Source: Mugil cephalus
Taxonomy: Eukaryota; Chordata; Actinopteri; Mugiliformes; Mugilidae
Length of the DNA: 64,000 bases
Direction of reading: 5' to 3'
Assembly (NCBI RefSeq): GCF_022458985.1
Contig: NC_061790.1
Span: forward strand, 16,720,397 to 16,784,396
Position numbers and translations under genes: made by a program. Shown here in pieces: positions 49,684 through 61,500 of this stretch (its first letter is position 1; each line of letters opens with the position of its first letter). The notes under the pieces are model-generated. The model had not been told where the DNA came from, made no database searches, and saw only the letters and a program-made list of their open reading frames with translations.

Positions 49684-51410
49684 CAAGACCAGTGACTCTC
49701 CTTTTTCATGCACTATGAGATATCTGACTGGACTATTCAGTGATGCAACTTTTCACACACAGCACGACATGGGTAAAGAACCACGGGTGACATAATAACC
49801 TGTTCAAAAAATGTGAAATGTATTGCATCACAGTTTTTCATGCTTAAAGGACATCTTTCGAGGAATGAGTCAGTAATAACTATCCATACAGTATACATGG
49901 TCACTAAGATATCTGGGTAACTCTGTATCTACCCTGAAGGCTTTCACATGAAATCCTTTTTGAAAAGAACCCATGGAAAAACATTGATGAATTCCACATT
50001 GACAGTTATTCTCAACCATATAGCTGTTAATCACTCTTATAGGGTCAGTGAACTCAAGGTCCGTCCACTGAACTCATGGAATCGTTGAGGTGGAGATAAA
50101 GCCCCTGAAAACCTGGCCCCCTATCTTAGGTTCTCAGGTTTGATCAGATGTGATTTATAGCCACCAAACAGCCCACTAACTGTGATCAGATTGTGACTCA
50201 AGTGTCATCAAAACCAAATGGAGCACAGGAGCATTTCTTTGCAGTCACAAAAAATTAGGTCAGGTTTCCAGACCAGTAATATATTACTTTTTTACCACAT
50301 TAAATGTGGCTGTATTGTGATGTGTTTTAATTTGCATTTCACGTAAGTAGTAGTCCTGCAGAGAGTGCTCAGCTTGAGCCTTAGCATGTCCTATTGATCT
50401 ATGAGCAAACTAAGTTAATAAATAATAGAGAACACTAGAGAGGAACACCAGTGAAGCATTTGGGAAGCAAAGCATGGAAGCATTTCGTCATCCATTATAG
50501 AAGGCTGAGTTACAATAATCCTTGAAATGTGGGAATAATTTCACACAGTTTCTGACAAGCTGTCCTGGAAACCAGGCATAGATGGAGTTGGACTCGGGCA
50601 AATGTTCTGCAGATAGTTGAGGGAAGACTTGAGAGAAGAGCAAGTTCAAACCTTGACTGCTGTCTCAACTATGCACATGTCGACAGCTTGTCAGATCATT
50701 GATGTCCACCTCCGGGGAACCCACACCTTCACAAAGGACTCGCAAAGCTGGGATTCCGATGAGTCACCAGGACCCCTCCTGATTAATAGGCTGACATTTC
50801 TGTTAGCTGTGATGGATCTGCTGTCCTATTCATCAAACCATCCCCTATCCATCATCTCCTCAATGAGCTAAATATCACTGCAGTGTCTCCATGAGTGTAT
50901 GTGACCAAGGTAAAAATGAGCTAATGTCCCAGAGCATCTAAACCCCACTACAGAGTGAAAACCGTTTCACGAGCTTTTTCTTTCGAACAAGCCCAGAGAC
51001 GCTCTAGCAAAGCAATTTCCAATAATTGCATAAGATGATAAAAAGATGTTGCAGGAGGAAATTGGGTTTCAGAGAGAAAAAAAATATACATGTGTGACAA
51101 AAAGAGAAAATGCTTTTGTAATGGAAGAAAAGCGTTTTATGTTTTTGCAAGAATAGCAGAGGTGCAGTCAGGGGATAAATTACTGCCATTTGAATGTCTT
51201 TTCATCATTTTATGAAAACGAAGGAATAAACTATAAATCATCCCGTAATGTTTGAAAAACAAAAGCACACTCTTACATTTCAGTGAAACTGCTGGGAATG
51301 CATTATTTTTGTTCTGCACAAATTATATGCTATACTATTGGGACAAATTCCAGCCAAAGTTGGCACATTCTGCAGATGAGAAAAAGAAAGGGATGAGTTT
51401 GATGTTTGCT
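49684..51410. other. Spacer between serpina1 promoter and the divergent serpin
   Basis: No exon supported. Positions 50900-50980 resemble the 3' flank of serpina1 at 47521-47590 (both contain GGACATTAGCTCATTTT on the minus strand), so part of this spacer may be duplicated serpin 3' sequence. Confidence 0.5.
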
Positions 51411-52693
51411 CTAGACATCTGTGGGATCAATAATTCTCCCGATGAAGAGGACGAGCCCTGTGAGATCATCATAGATTAGAATCATGAATGGTCTGTCAAA
51501 GGTTATTCTTGGAGGGACAGAGAAGTCGAGCATGATGCCAGGTCTCCCCCTATCTTCGGACTTGGTCTCTTCCACCTCCAGCATAACCTCATGATGAGTC
51601 TAATCACACAGAAACAGGAGAACAGAGAAAGAGTTTAGGGAGTGGATATTCAATGGAGATGAAGGAAAATTAATTTTCCACAAGCACATGTTCATGGTTG
51701 ATAATTGAATGGTATTCCAAAGACAAGTTTGATTCTCGCTTAACCTTGGTAAGTTTGAGCATCTTCTGTGATGTTCCAGAGAAGTCGGCTGAGCGGGAGA
51801 AAGCAGTCAAGACTCCAGCCTTCCTCAGGAGGCTCTCTAAACTGTAGGATTTCCTCAGCCGAAACTTGGGGAAACGGATTTCTGCCCGCCTGTGAAAACA
51901 ACAATCAATGTGTTAATGGATTTGCTCTAAGCTGTCTTGTTACAACTTGTGGGACCCGTACTGCAGGCTTTCAGTCACTGATGTATAGAGAGCAGTAATT
52001 ATTGCTGATTTAGAATCTACTCAGCATCATTCATCACATTACAACCGAGAGCAGGCAACCGCAGGGGACCAGAGAGCATGTGACGTAGCCCAATATACTG
52101 CAGAGTCTGGAATAAACAAATACACTAGATCAGGGTTGAACATGGTAGATGGACAGTAATGCTAACCTTTGTATTAACATGCTCATAGTTAAACCACCAT
52201 GAATGCTTATAGAAGCCAATGATGATGACGCCGATAACGTAATAAATTTGCCGCTTTTAAAATGTAATAGGCCAATAACGTAATAAAAGTCTTGAACCAA
52301 TAACATAATAATGTAATAACTTATTACATTATTGGCCTGGTTTTAAAAAAAAATCCTTTGCAAATGTAATAATGTAATAATATACCAATATTAATTTATT
52401 TAACCTTTTATTATTGGATATAATGAAGATTTGCTATTGGAGTTATTGGATATAACTGTGACAAAATCTCTGTCTCTCCTTCCATGTACTTGTATATTTA
52501 ACTTGATAGTTAGAAGGATTTCTAGTCCTATCTGCTACTCCTTAGCCTATCAAGCTATCTCCAAATTTAGTGGAAGCATACATGTTTGCAAATGTACAGT
52601 AGTATGATCTGAAATATGTATGATATGTAATTCAGTTAAGTTTTATTTATTTCGAACATTCACTCTTGTGAACACTCATTCTTGAAGATCGTA

Positions 52694-52726
<33 letters not shown>

Positions 52727-53026
52727 TATATAAGGGTTTTTTTAAGGGTTTTTTTGAATTCCCACTAGATGGCAATGGGGAGACCTTGACTTTCTTCTCC
52801 AAACTTCTTTGCTCCCTTTCTAGCACACATGGTGAAAGGTAATCACTGATTCATTTTCTTCAATTAATTTTGTTAAAATTCTTGCATATACCACATATAA
52901 TCTTATATTTAGCGCAAGAGGATATAAGATTATGGAGAATGTACTCAAAGTTAACTGACTATAGTTAACTGTAGGCTTTGTAGACAGTTTGATACTGTCA
53001 AGGGCTATCAACCTTTTTAAAGAAAA

Positions 53027-53067
<41 letters not shown>

Positions 53068-56000
53068 CGTGCGTGTATGTGTTTTAGCTGATGACTTCTG
53101 GTGAATTTTGTGGAAATGTATATATATAGAGGGATAAAAAAAAAAACGTCCCTCTCACCCTCATGGGGTGGTATCTGTGCCATCCTCAAGCTCGGGTCCT
53201 CTACCAGAGTTTGAGGGTCCTGCACAGTATTTTAGTTATTCCGAGGACTGCACTCTTCTCTACAGAAGCTTCAGGTGTTGTTCCTGGGATCTGTTGGAGC
53301 CACTCTCCCAGTTTTGGGGTCACTGCCCTGAGTGCCTCTACCATGACGGGGACCACAGTCACCTTAACTTTCCTCATCCGTGCCACCTTCAATACTTGTC
53401 AAGCTTTTCGTTTTCCTTCCTTCTGATGTTGGCGTCAGCTGGTATCTCCACATCTGTCACTACAACCTTCTTGTGCTCTTCATGCACCTCCACTATGTCT
53501 GGTTGGTTAGCCAGGACCTGTTTGTCAGTTTGGAAGCTGAAGTTCCACAGGACCTTGGCCCTGTTGTGCTTCTATTCCATACTGGGTACAGATGTTCCTG
53601 TACACTATCCTAGCCACTTGGTTATACCTCTCCATGCACGCTGACCCTGCTAGCATCTTACACCCTGCTACTACGTACTGGATTGTCTCGGGGGCGTCTT
53701 TGCACAGTCTGAACCTTGGGTCTGATTTGCTCTGGTAGATCTTGGCCTCTATGGCTCTTGTACTTAGGGCCTGTTCTTGTGCTGCCATGATAAGTGCCTC
53801 TGTGCTGTCTGTCAGTCCAGTCTTTTCCAGCCATCGGTAGGTTTTTTCAATAGCCACTTCAATTTGATGGTAGTACATGCCGTGTAGGGGCTTGTCCCTC
53901 CAGGTTGTCTGCTCCTCTTCCTCTGCACTCTCTTTGGGTTTCTGTTGTCTGAGACATTCTCTTAGCAGTTAGTCATTTGGGGACATTTTCTTGATGTACT
54001 CTTGGATTTTCGATGTTTCATCCTGGACCAGGATCTGTGCACTCTTCTCTACAGAAGATGCACTATAAGAGTAATTGTCTGTATTTGTAAGTTTTGGAAC
54101 TTAAGTGGAAAACTTACATAATGTAATAAGTTATTACATTATTGGCCAAAAGTTATTACGTTATCGGTTCAGGACATTTATTACGTTATCGGCTGTTATT
54201 ACGTTGTCGGCCATTATTACGTTATTGGCTTCTACAATGCTTCATGACTAAACTCAGAAAACACAGCACCAGAAATTACCTCACTGATACAAGTTTTTAA
54301 GCATTTAACAGTATTTTTATTATCTGAGGGCTAGCTAGAATAAATGAGAAACGCTGCAGATAAAATAGTTAAAGTTGGATAACATGCAGCAAAGGGTACA
54401 GGCCGGAATCAAACATGCGCAATTGTGAATGTGTGAAGTATCAGGCCACTGTAAATAAAATATTTAGATGTAGTTAGCTGTATTTGCACAGATGAGACCC
54501 ATAAATCTGGACATTTCTAGGACATTTAGTGTAAGTGAATTTGGCAAACGGTGGCAGAGGGAGTACTCTGATCCTAATCTCCTTGTAAGCCCACACCCAA
54601 ACACGCGGAAATGTATTTCTTCACAGTTGGATGGAAATTTCAGCACAGCAGTGGGAAAAGGGGTTGGCTATGTACATCCAAACAGAAGCAGAGTACAAAA
54701 TGTGCCAAGTTGATGGGTTTTCTGGATTCCTTTGCATACAAGTGGCTGAAAAAGTTTTTCAAATGGTCCTTTGAGACTGGTCCCAAAGGCAAGTAAGTTT
54801 CCACAGACGTCTATGTTATAAATACCTAAGTTTACAGAAGAACTGCTTTCAGCCTGGTATGCAGAAATAGTTTTAATCTCCTCATCCATGACAACTGTAC
54901 ACTGGTAGATTTTATATAGCTCACGTTTTTTGAATTATATCATGATAACATGTGCTTTGAGTGCAGGCTGGGTGCATTTACAGGTTGCTAATTGTCTTGC
55001 ATTGGCATCAGTAAACACCCCACGCACAACTTTTGGAATTAGCCAGGGCCTGGATGGCATAGTAGTACAATGCAAAACCTCTAAAAGTAAATTAGTATAT
55101 AATACAACTGTCTACCAGCATCAAGCTGGTACAATAACCAACAGCCAGGTTTCTTCACCTTACACCTATTTTTACCTTAGTGAGTATCCAGTGAAATATT
55201 TTGCTTTTTAACCTTGCTTTCTAACCATGGCACTTAGCTATGACAAATGACGCCTGAACAAAAAACTCTCATAGTCAAGTGAGAGTTTTCCATCAGCATG
55301 CAGGTTGCTCCACACTCTTAAGTGACCAGCATAACCTGCCGTCTTAGACCCTTACCTACCTTCTGCGTCAAGTGTGAGCGTGAACTACATCCTATTCTTT
55401 ATAGAATGTAGGTTGCAGGAGGCTCTTCCAAAAACAATGCTAAGACAAAGGCAAGGTGAGTCCAGCCGACTTCAGGACTTCATGATCTGGATGACTGAAA
55501 ATCTTTTCAGATGTGTTACAGTTGGCTGTGCAGATGTGCATCTCACTAAAATCTGCAGTTACGTCAATACTTCTGTCCTCATTGTATCCAAGGACAGAGG
55601 CCAACTGGAGATCAGCAGTTCTGGATTCAATGTAGGCATACTGTTTTCGACTAAACAGAGACGAACCTACCCTAGATGGTGTGTACTGGGTCCAATCTGT
55701 CTATTTAATAACACTGTAAAAATACAATTAAAAGTTAAAGTATAATCAAGAAAGAGCACTTTCATTTGTACTTGCAATAAGTAAGTATTAAGTATTCAAT
55801 GCCAACAAAGTGTCAGCTAATATGTATATTTGGGTAGTTTAGTTTAGCCAGCAAATCTTCATTGTAAAATAACTTAAGCTGTAACATAAATGTAGTGAAG
55901 TGTAAGTATAAACTGGCAAGTAAGCATCCCAACTGTGCGCATAAATACAGTTTTCAGATAGTTTTTCATATAGTTGTTTCCAAGCTCCACCTGTCTTAAC

Positions 56001-57421
56001 CTTAAAATCTTTCACTTCAACCAGTTCAAACAGGGATGCAAAATGGCACATGTTGAGTCACTCCATAAAATTGAAATGACACTCACTTGTGCCTTCCAGT
56101 CCATGGCACTGAATTCTGCACAAGTAGCCAAAAAAGCATGCCAGGAAGAAGGTAGCATGACATAGTTTTTCATTCTTGCATTTCATTCTTATTCAACAAT
56201 TTGGATTCCCCCACCTACCCCGGCTTCAGGTTGTTGAGCCAAAAGCTCATGCGGCTGTCTGAGAGGCAGTCCTCCAGCGGCTGCAGCTCAGCTTTGGGAA
56301 GCAGGAGGAGAGAGGCCAGACGTTCTGAATGTGCAAGCCGCACCACTGTGGCTGAGCAGTTGGTGTCGTACAGCATCATCACTTCAGAAGAGTCATCCTT
56401 GAACATCGTGATGACTTCCGCGTTAGCCGTAGCATTCAGCTGGAAGCGCCGTAGCACCGTGTGGCGGAGCTCAAATGGCAGAAGACCTGAATTATATGTC
56501 ATTGATAAAAGGAACACATTAATGAAAGAGAGCAAACCTAAATTGAAACTTGTAATTGAGGTTCTTGAATGTTGTTTTTTGCAAAGCATTTAAGGTTATG
56601 ATTTAAGGTTAAAATTATTCATTTTATTACTCGCACACCAAGACGATACCTTTGAAATATACGTAATTGTTGACTATAAGTTTGCCGGAGGTTTGCAACT
56701 CTTTTAACGTCTCAGAACTGATGTTGAAGACAGGGGGCTCAGTGAGCTGTGGCCTGGACAAAAAGCTCTCATAGTCAAGTGAGGGTTTTCCATCAGCATG
56801 CAGGCTGCTCCACACTCTTAGGTGACCAGCATTAACTCCATTCTTAGTCCCTTTCCTACCCTCTGCGTCATCACTTCTCTCCCCGGCATTCTCTCCTCCT
56901 TTTCCCACCCCTGCCGTGGCCCCACCAATCCTAGCATCTGTCCCAGCTCCACCCGCAGACGGTGCTTTCTGGACCCCACCTCTGCCCCCGCCCTCCAGGA
57001 GGGTGAGGCTACGCAGCAGATCTGCAAGAGCAGCTATGGTGACCTCCACGCTCTGCTCTGTAGAGTTGGCTGCCACCCCCAGGGCCTCCAGGGCCTGGCT
57101 CCGACTCTCGGACCCAGAGACTTGGCACAGCAGAGCCAGAGCTGACGCCAGGCCCAAGGGTGAGAACAAGATGTTGTGCTGCTGTTGCTGCTGCTGGGTA
57201 CCGGGCTCAGCAGTGGTCCTGGTGGCCAGGTCACGGTATGGTTCAAAGGCCAGCGCTGTGTTAAGGGCTGATATGTTGAGCTGTTGCCGAGTGGCCTCTC
57301 TTTCGCTTCGCACAGGCCTGCTGAAGAGTTTGTCAGGCTTTGGAACAGCTGACCTATACGCTGAGGAACACGTTAACAATGCTAGCAGTGTAACAAATGT
57401 AAAACTATGCACAGACATCAT
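51411..57421 (-). CDS. Divergent clade-A-like serpin, predicted non-inhibitory
   Basis: Four coding exons join in phase: 56650-57421, 56219-56486, 51745-51889 and 51411-51599, giving 457 residues. The last three exons differ from those of the neighbouring serpina1 gene by exactly one codon each, and all phases agree, so this is a tandem relative. I chose the Met at 57421 because it starts a clean signal peptide (MMSVHSFTFVTLLALLTCSSA); an in-frame Met at 57469 would add 16 residues in front. Serpin landmarks are HNILFSPLGLASALALL near residue 85, NNYVYFKG at the end of the first exon, and the C-terminal FDRPFMILIYD...LFIGRIIDP. A run of Gln lies before the first helix motif. A Gly/Ala/Lys-rich insert of about 50 residues lies mid-exon where helices D to F should be. 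The breach Trp (usually FKGQW) is Leu. The reactive-loop hinge reads EVEETKSEDRGRPG instead of small residues, so loop insertion is unlikely. It could be a carrier or hormone-binding serpin. I cannot name the orthologue. Confidence 0.85.
52212..54233. mobile_element. Non-autonomous DNA transposon with long, repeat-built TIRs, inside serpin intron 3
   Basis: The left end (from about 52212, tagaagccaat...) and the right end (to about 54233, ...attggcttcta) are inverted copies about 130 bases long. Each arm is built from repeats of a core close to GATAACGTAATAA or CAATAACGTAATAA. Both arms end inward in a near-palindrome, AATGTAATAA-TTATTACATT. Flanking TA dinucleotides could be the target duplication. 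The interior encodes no visible transposase. It holds a (TA)n tract at 52692-52733, a (GT)n tract at about 53029-53082, and a nested retrotransposon fragment. I do not name the superfamily. Confidence 0.65.
53165..54065 (-). mobile_element. 3' fragment of a LINE with restriction-like endonuclease (R2/R4/Rex6-type)
   Basis: Read on the minus strand, the order is IQEYIKKMSPND, WRDKPLHGMYYHQIE, LTDSTEALIMAAQEQALST, then a zinc-knuckle remnant, then NQPDIVEVHEEHKKVVVTDVEI near 53440-53506, then VTPKLGEWLQQIPGTTPEAS and KSAVLGITKIL. The PD...D-V-x-I-P arrangement fits the PD-(D/E)xK restriction-like endonuclease at the C-terminus of R2/R4-like non-LTR retrotransposons. It is 5'-truncated. It has a stop after MSPND and frame breaks near 53525 and 53395. 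Two zinc ligands of the CCHC knuckle appear replaced (Phe for the first Cys, Tyr for His). It is a dead copy nested in the TIR element. Confidence 0.8.
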
Positions 57422-58553
57422 CGCTTCTTCTCTCGCCTTCCTGGCTTGATTGCGCATGAGACCGGCCAAACTCCTGCTTTGGGGGAAGTGTTGTTCTCAT
57501 GGCTCAGTGCGGGGGTGGTGGCGGTGTTGAAAGAATATTGATCTCCCGGGCTGAGCTTTTGACCCTTGGGTTGAGCTCTAAACAAACAACGGCAGCCTGT
57601 TTTTTGTTTCTTAGAATTAATATGTGTTTGGTGGATAAGGCAAGGACAAGGCACACTCATTCCCCCCTTCAATGCACATTCTGGTCAACACGGATTTTGA
57701 ACACTTATGCAACTTATGCTCGTTTTTCTTTTGCTCCCGTTTCACTGTGTACACACTGTGGTATTCCAGCAGGCCCCATACAAAAGTCCAATCTGTATAA
57801 GCTTCCTTGAAATACAGTGCCTACAGGCCTGAATCTATCTTATGGAGTGGACCACATTTATGTAGATGCAAAAGTTGGAATATTGTTTATTGCACATTTA
57901 CAAAACTGACATGGAAAATGCATGCTCTAATCATCCGCTGCAACTATCACGCAGTGTCTGAGATGAGAATAATGAAACTGTATACATTCTAAGCCACAAG
58001 TGACCGAGTGAGTGTGTGCGACATGTCAAAGTGCTCATTAAATATTATCAGCTTCATCTCAGCACGTCAGTACAGCTTCTAATTAAACAGCAGGTCTCAG
58101 CAGGCAGCAGAATGCAGTATAGATGGTCTGTCGTGTGAGACAGTCGCTGCTGTGAAGCTGCGATGCCACCATGTGGCTGATTATCAAGTGAAATGGAAGG
58201 GAGTAATTGTGCCAGGAAAATCTATTACACAAACAGTGTTTTTTTCTGAAATACATTGAGCAAAAACGGCCCAAAAACCACGTCGGATAATGTATGTAGC
58301 GTAAGACCAAGAAGCAGAAAATCTGTGTAACAATGGGGATTACAGAATTGTGTGTTGATCTGACACTATAGCAAATTACAAATTGTATCTGCTAGCAGCA
58401 AGAAGCAAACATAATCATTTAATGTTGCCTTGAGGGAAATTTAGTGACACAGATAAAGAGTCAGCCCAGCTCGAAGTGTTCCCCCGTTTGGCTCATTAGT
58501 GAAAACTGGGCTAATAAGCATATCTTATTAAGAAGGGTGCGCTGCAGGGAGAC
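57422..58553. other. Spacer between calmin 3' end and divergent serpin
   Basis: Should contain the calmin 3' UTR and the serpin promoter with any non-coding first exon. An AATAAA on the minus strand at 57886-57891 is one possible calmin polyA signal. I could not place a TATA box for the serpin with confidence. Confidence 0.5.
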
Positions 58554-61500
58554 TCAGGGGTTCATCTGAGATAGGATGAGGCAGCAGTAGAGCAGGATCC
58601 ACAGGACCAAGAGCATTTGCAGCTCTAATGGAGTCAAGTCACAAGAGGATGCTAAAGACTGAAGGAGGAATCCTTCCCCACTGTTGAAAAGGAGATAAAG
58701 AGGATTGATAAGAGTCAGACACTTTTACACGTTCATCACGTATCATTTAAAAGTTGCAACTAAAGCAGCAAATCAAGGCACACACAAACATGCAATTGTG
58801 TGCAAATTTTTTAAACTGATGGTACATAAAAGCCCCCGTCACGGCTGTCACAGCTGAGGCTGAAGCAGTTGAAGTCATAGATACATTAAAAAAAATGAAA
58901 TAGATAAGGGATGATCTCAAACTGTTAGTGCCTTCAAATGAGGCAGTGTTCAACCTGTTCAGAAGAAGAGACCATAAGGATTTACCCTACCTGTGGTATT
59001 TACAAATTCAAATTCAATTCGCATTTAAAAAGTATGATGACTTAGAGAAGAGCAGTAGAAGAGCAACACAAAAGCAAAGCCATATGGCAGATGTGCCAAG
59101 TAGTGGAAAAATATTGCGGAAATTTCACAAATTTGTGGAACCAATGACAATGGTTTTAAAGTTGTTTAAAAATAGTTTAAATAGTTTAAAAACTGAAATA
59201 TCTGTAAATGAATTTATACTTGGTTAATATCCAATTGAATGAGAGTGTGGACTGGAATGGAAACGGTTCAGAAAATCAGGAGCGATGAAATACCCCATAT
59301 TGTAATTTAGCCATGTAGAGTTTTTACTGATATATCCAAAGCCTTTATTGTTTCATTAACTGATTAGTGGCTCTCCACGGCCTCTGTGGCACCCACTCTA
59401 GATGACGACAGTTGTTATGAGTTGGGGGTAATGTTACTAAATGAATGCCGAGCATTTTGTATACTAAACAAGTCTGCTTGGATAAATACCTTATCTGTAA
59501 CTTACAGTTATTTCCAAAGGCCATGGTGTACATTGCTAACTGCTGTCGTTATTTACATACTTCTTTTACTGTGTGTTTAGATTAGGGGAAGAGAAATCTC
59601 TTCAGAGATCTAGAGGCTAGAACATCCACCTAATTGGAACTGAAATATTAATGTGTAAGTTTGGGCTAACTCCTTTCTGCTCTCTATGTGGTTCAAGTTT
59701 TCACTCCAGAAACTCCAGCCGAAGTTGGAGCAGACAAACTCATCAGTTATTTCTTTCATCTAAAATCATCTTAAAAGTGAAGCACGCTGTTTTTTTAAAT
59801 CATTACTGTTATCAGCGCCACAGATGTTTCTCCAAAGGTTGTGTTCGCATAGATATTTTCCATATTTCTTTCTTTTGGTCATAATACTGTTCTTTAATTA
59901 GCCCTCGGGGACAGTTACAGGAAAATGAATGAATGTTGTGAGTGTAAAGTATAAAGCTTGCAGTATTTGATGTGTTTTATATGTACAGATAACTACCTGA
60001 ATGACTGAGAAGTTGCACCGCAGGCAGGAATCCAACTCTGGTCATCATCATGGATGTGATCACCTCCATCAGTGTCATGTACTTTACTTGTTTCTATAGG
60101 ACGGCCTATTGTTGTCAGATCTTTGTGTTTCCTGAACAGTAGCTCCCTATCTTTCCCATCTGGTGTTTCATAAGACTCAGAATGTGCTTCAGCAGTGTTG
60201 CCCATCTTTTCTTCGTCTCGACCAGTCTTGGTTAAATGCCTTTTTGCCACGTTGTCTCCCCAACCGTATTCTTCTGCGTTAATTCGAGCTGCGCTGATCC
60301 TTTCAACCAACACTTTTCCATTTATTTCTACCTTAAAACTTTCCAACATCACATTTTTTAGATTTCTCTTCTCTTCTTCCTTTACATAGCCTTCTTTCCT
60401 TAAATCCTGCCCTTCCTCAAATTTTCTCAGATCTTCCTGTACTCTTCTCTTCTCACTTGCCTCAACAGTCTTTGCATCATTTTCTCTTGTGTCATATTCA
60501 TCCTTCCTAGCATCTTGCAGCCTCTTGCCCCTTTCTTCTTCACAATAACTGCCATTATCATTACTGTGTCTCCTAACTACATTGTCCTCTTCAAATCCCT
60601 CTTTGCATCCACTTCCAACTGGCTCCAAGTCATCTCTATTGTTTATCATCTCTGTGAGGCTACTTTTATTCTTATCCAAATCAAACTCACTGTAAATCAC
60701 TGACTGAGCCCTGACGTTTGATTCTAGCTCAAAATCTGAATTTGATGGAAGGAATCCTTCCTTGTGTTTACATTCATCGCCAATAAACATCTCAGATGCT
60801 TCCAGGTGTTTCAACTCTTCATTCATTTCCTCTGCTGTTTCCTCTTCAACCTTTGGGACATTGTTTTTAAACTGACTGTATGTTTGAAAAACCTCTTTAT
60901 TCAGATCTAGAATGTAGCTGTAGGCATCCTCCTCATCTGAGTCCAGTGCTGACAAGGTGTAGATTCCCTCCTCAGAGCTTATGGAAAAGTAACTTTCATC
61001 GACTCTTCGATTGCTGTAGCTCCGATCTAAACCCTTTTCCATCCACGATTGGATCTCCTTGCTTACTACGCCCGTGTCCAGTGGACTGGGTGGCTGAAAA
61101 ACACTTCGACACCTGCCTTTCTTTTTGTTGAACACCAAGATGGCATCATTGGCCGTACGTTGATCAGTAATGCTTTGGCTACTGCTGTTGGAGGAAAAGC
61201 TGGAGGTGACCACTGTGTTGGTGGGAAGGAAAGTTGTACTGGGACTCCCCGAAGATCTCCTGGACCACCGCTTCCAGAGCAACTGCTCACTGCTCTTTCC
61301 CAAGCTTTTAAGCAAAGCTTGGGCTTGTGGGTCATCAGCAAGGGTCTCGCCAAACCTGACTGACTCAAGTAATCCAAAACTGTGAATATGAGGAACTTCA
61401 GTTTCTGTTGTGTGACCCTGTAATAGAAGGTAAGTGATTACACAAAGGAAGAAATTGCTTTAGTTTTGGCAAGATTTTTGTCAAATGTCTTTGGATGTAG

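Noticed and set aside
50617-50871. 84-codon plus ORF upstream of serpina1
   Set aside because: Looked at as a possible serpin or secreted fragment; no serpin motif fits on either strand.
56822-57449. Long plus-strand ORF of 177 codons
   Set aside because: Antisense shadow of the GC-rich first coding exon of the divergent serpin.
59386-59580. Plus-strand 64-codon ORF ending in a hydrophobic tail (RPWCTLLTAVVIYILLLLCV)
   Set aside because: It looks like a tail anchor but lies antisense inside the calmin intron, has no family match, and the true calmin anchor is found on the minus strand at 58554-58680.
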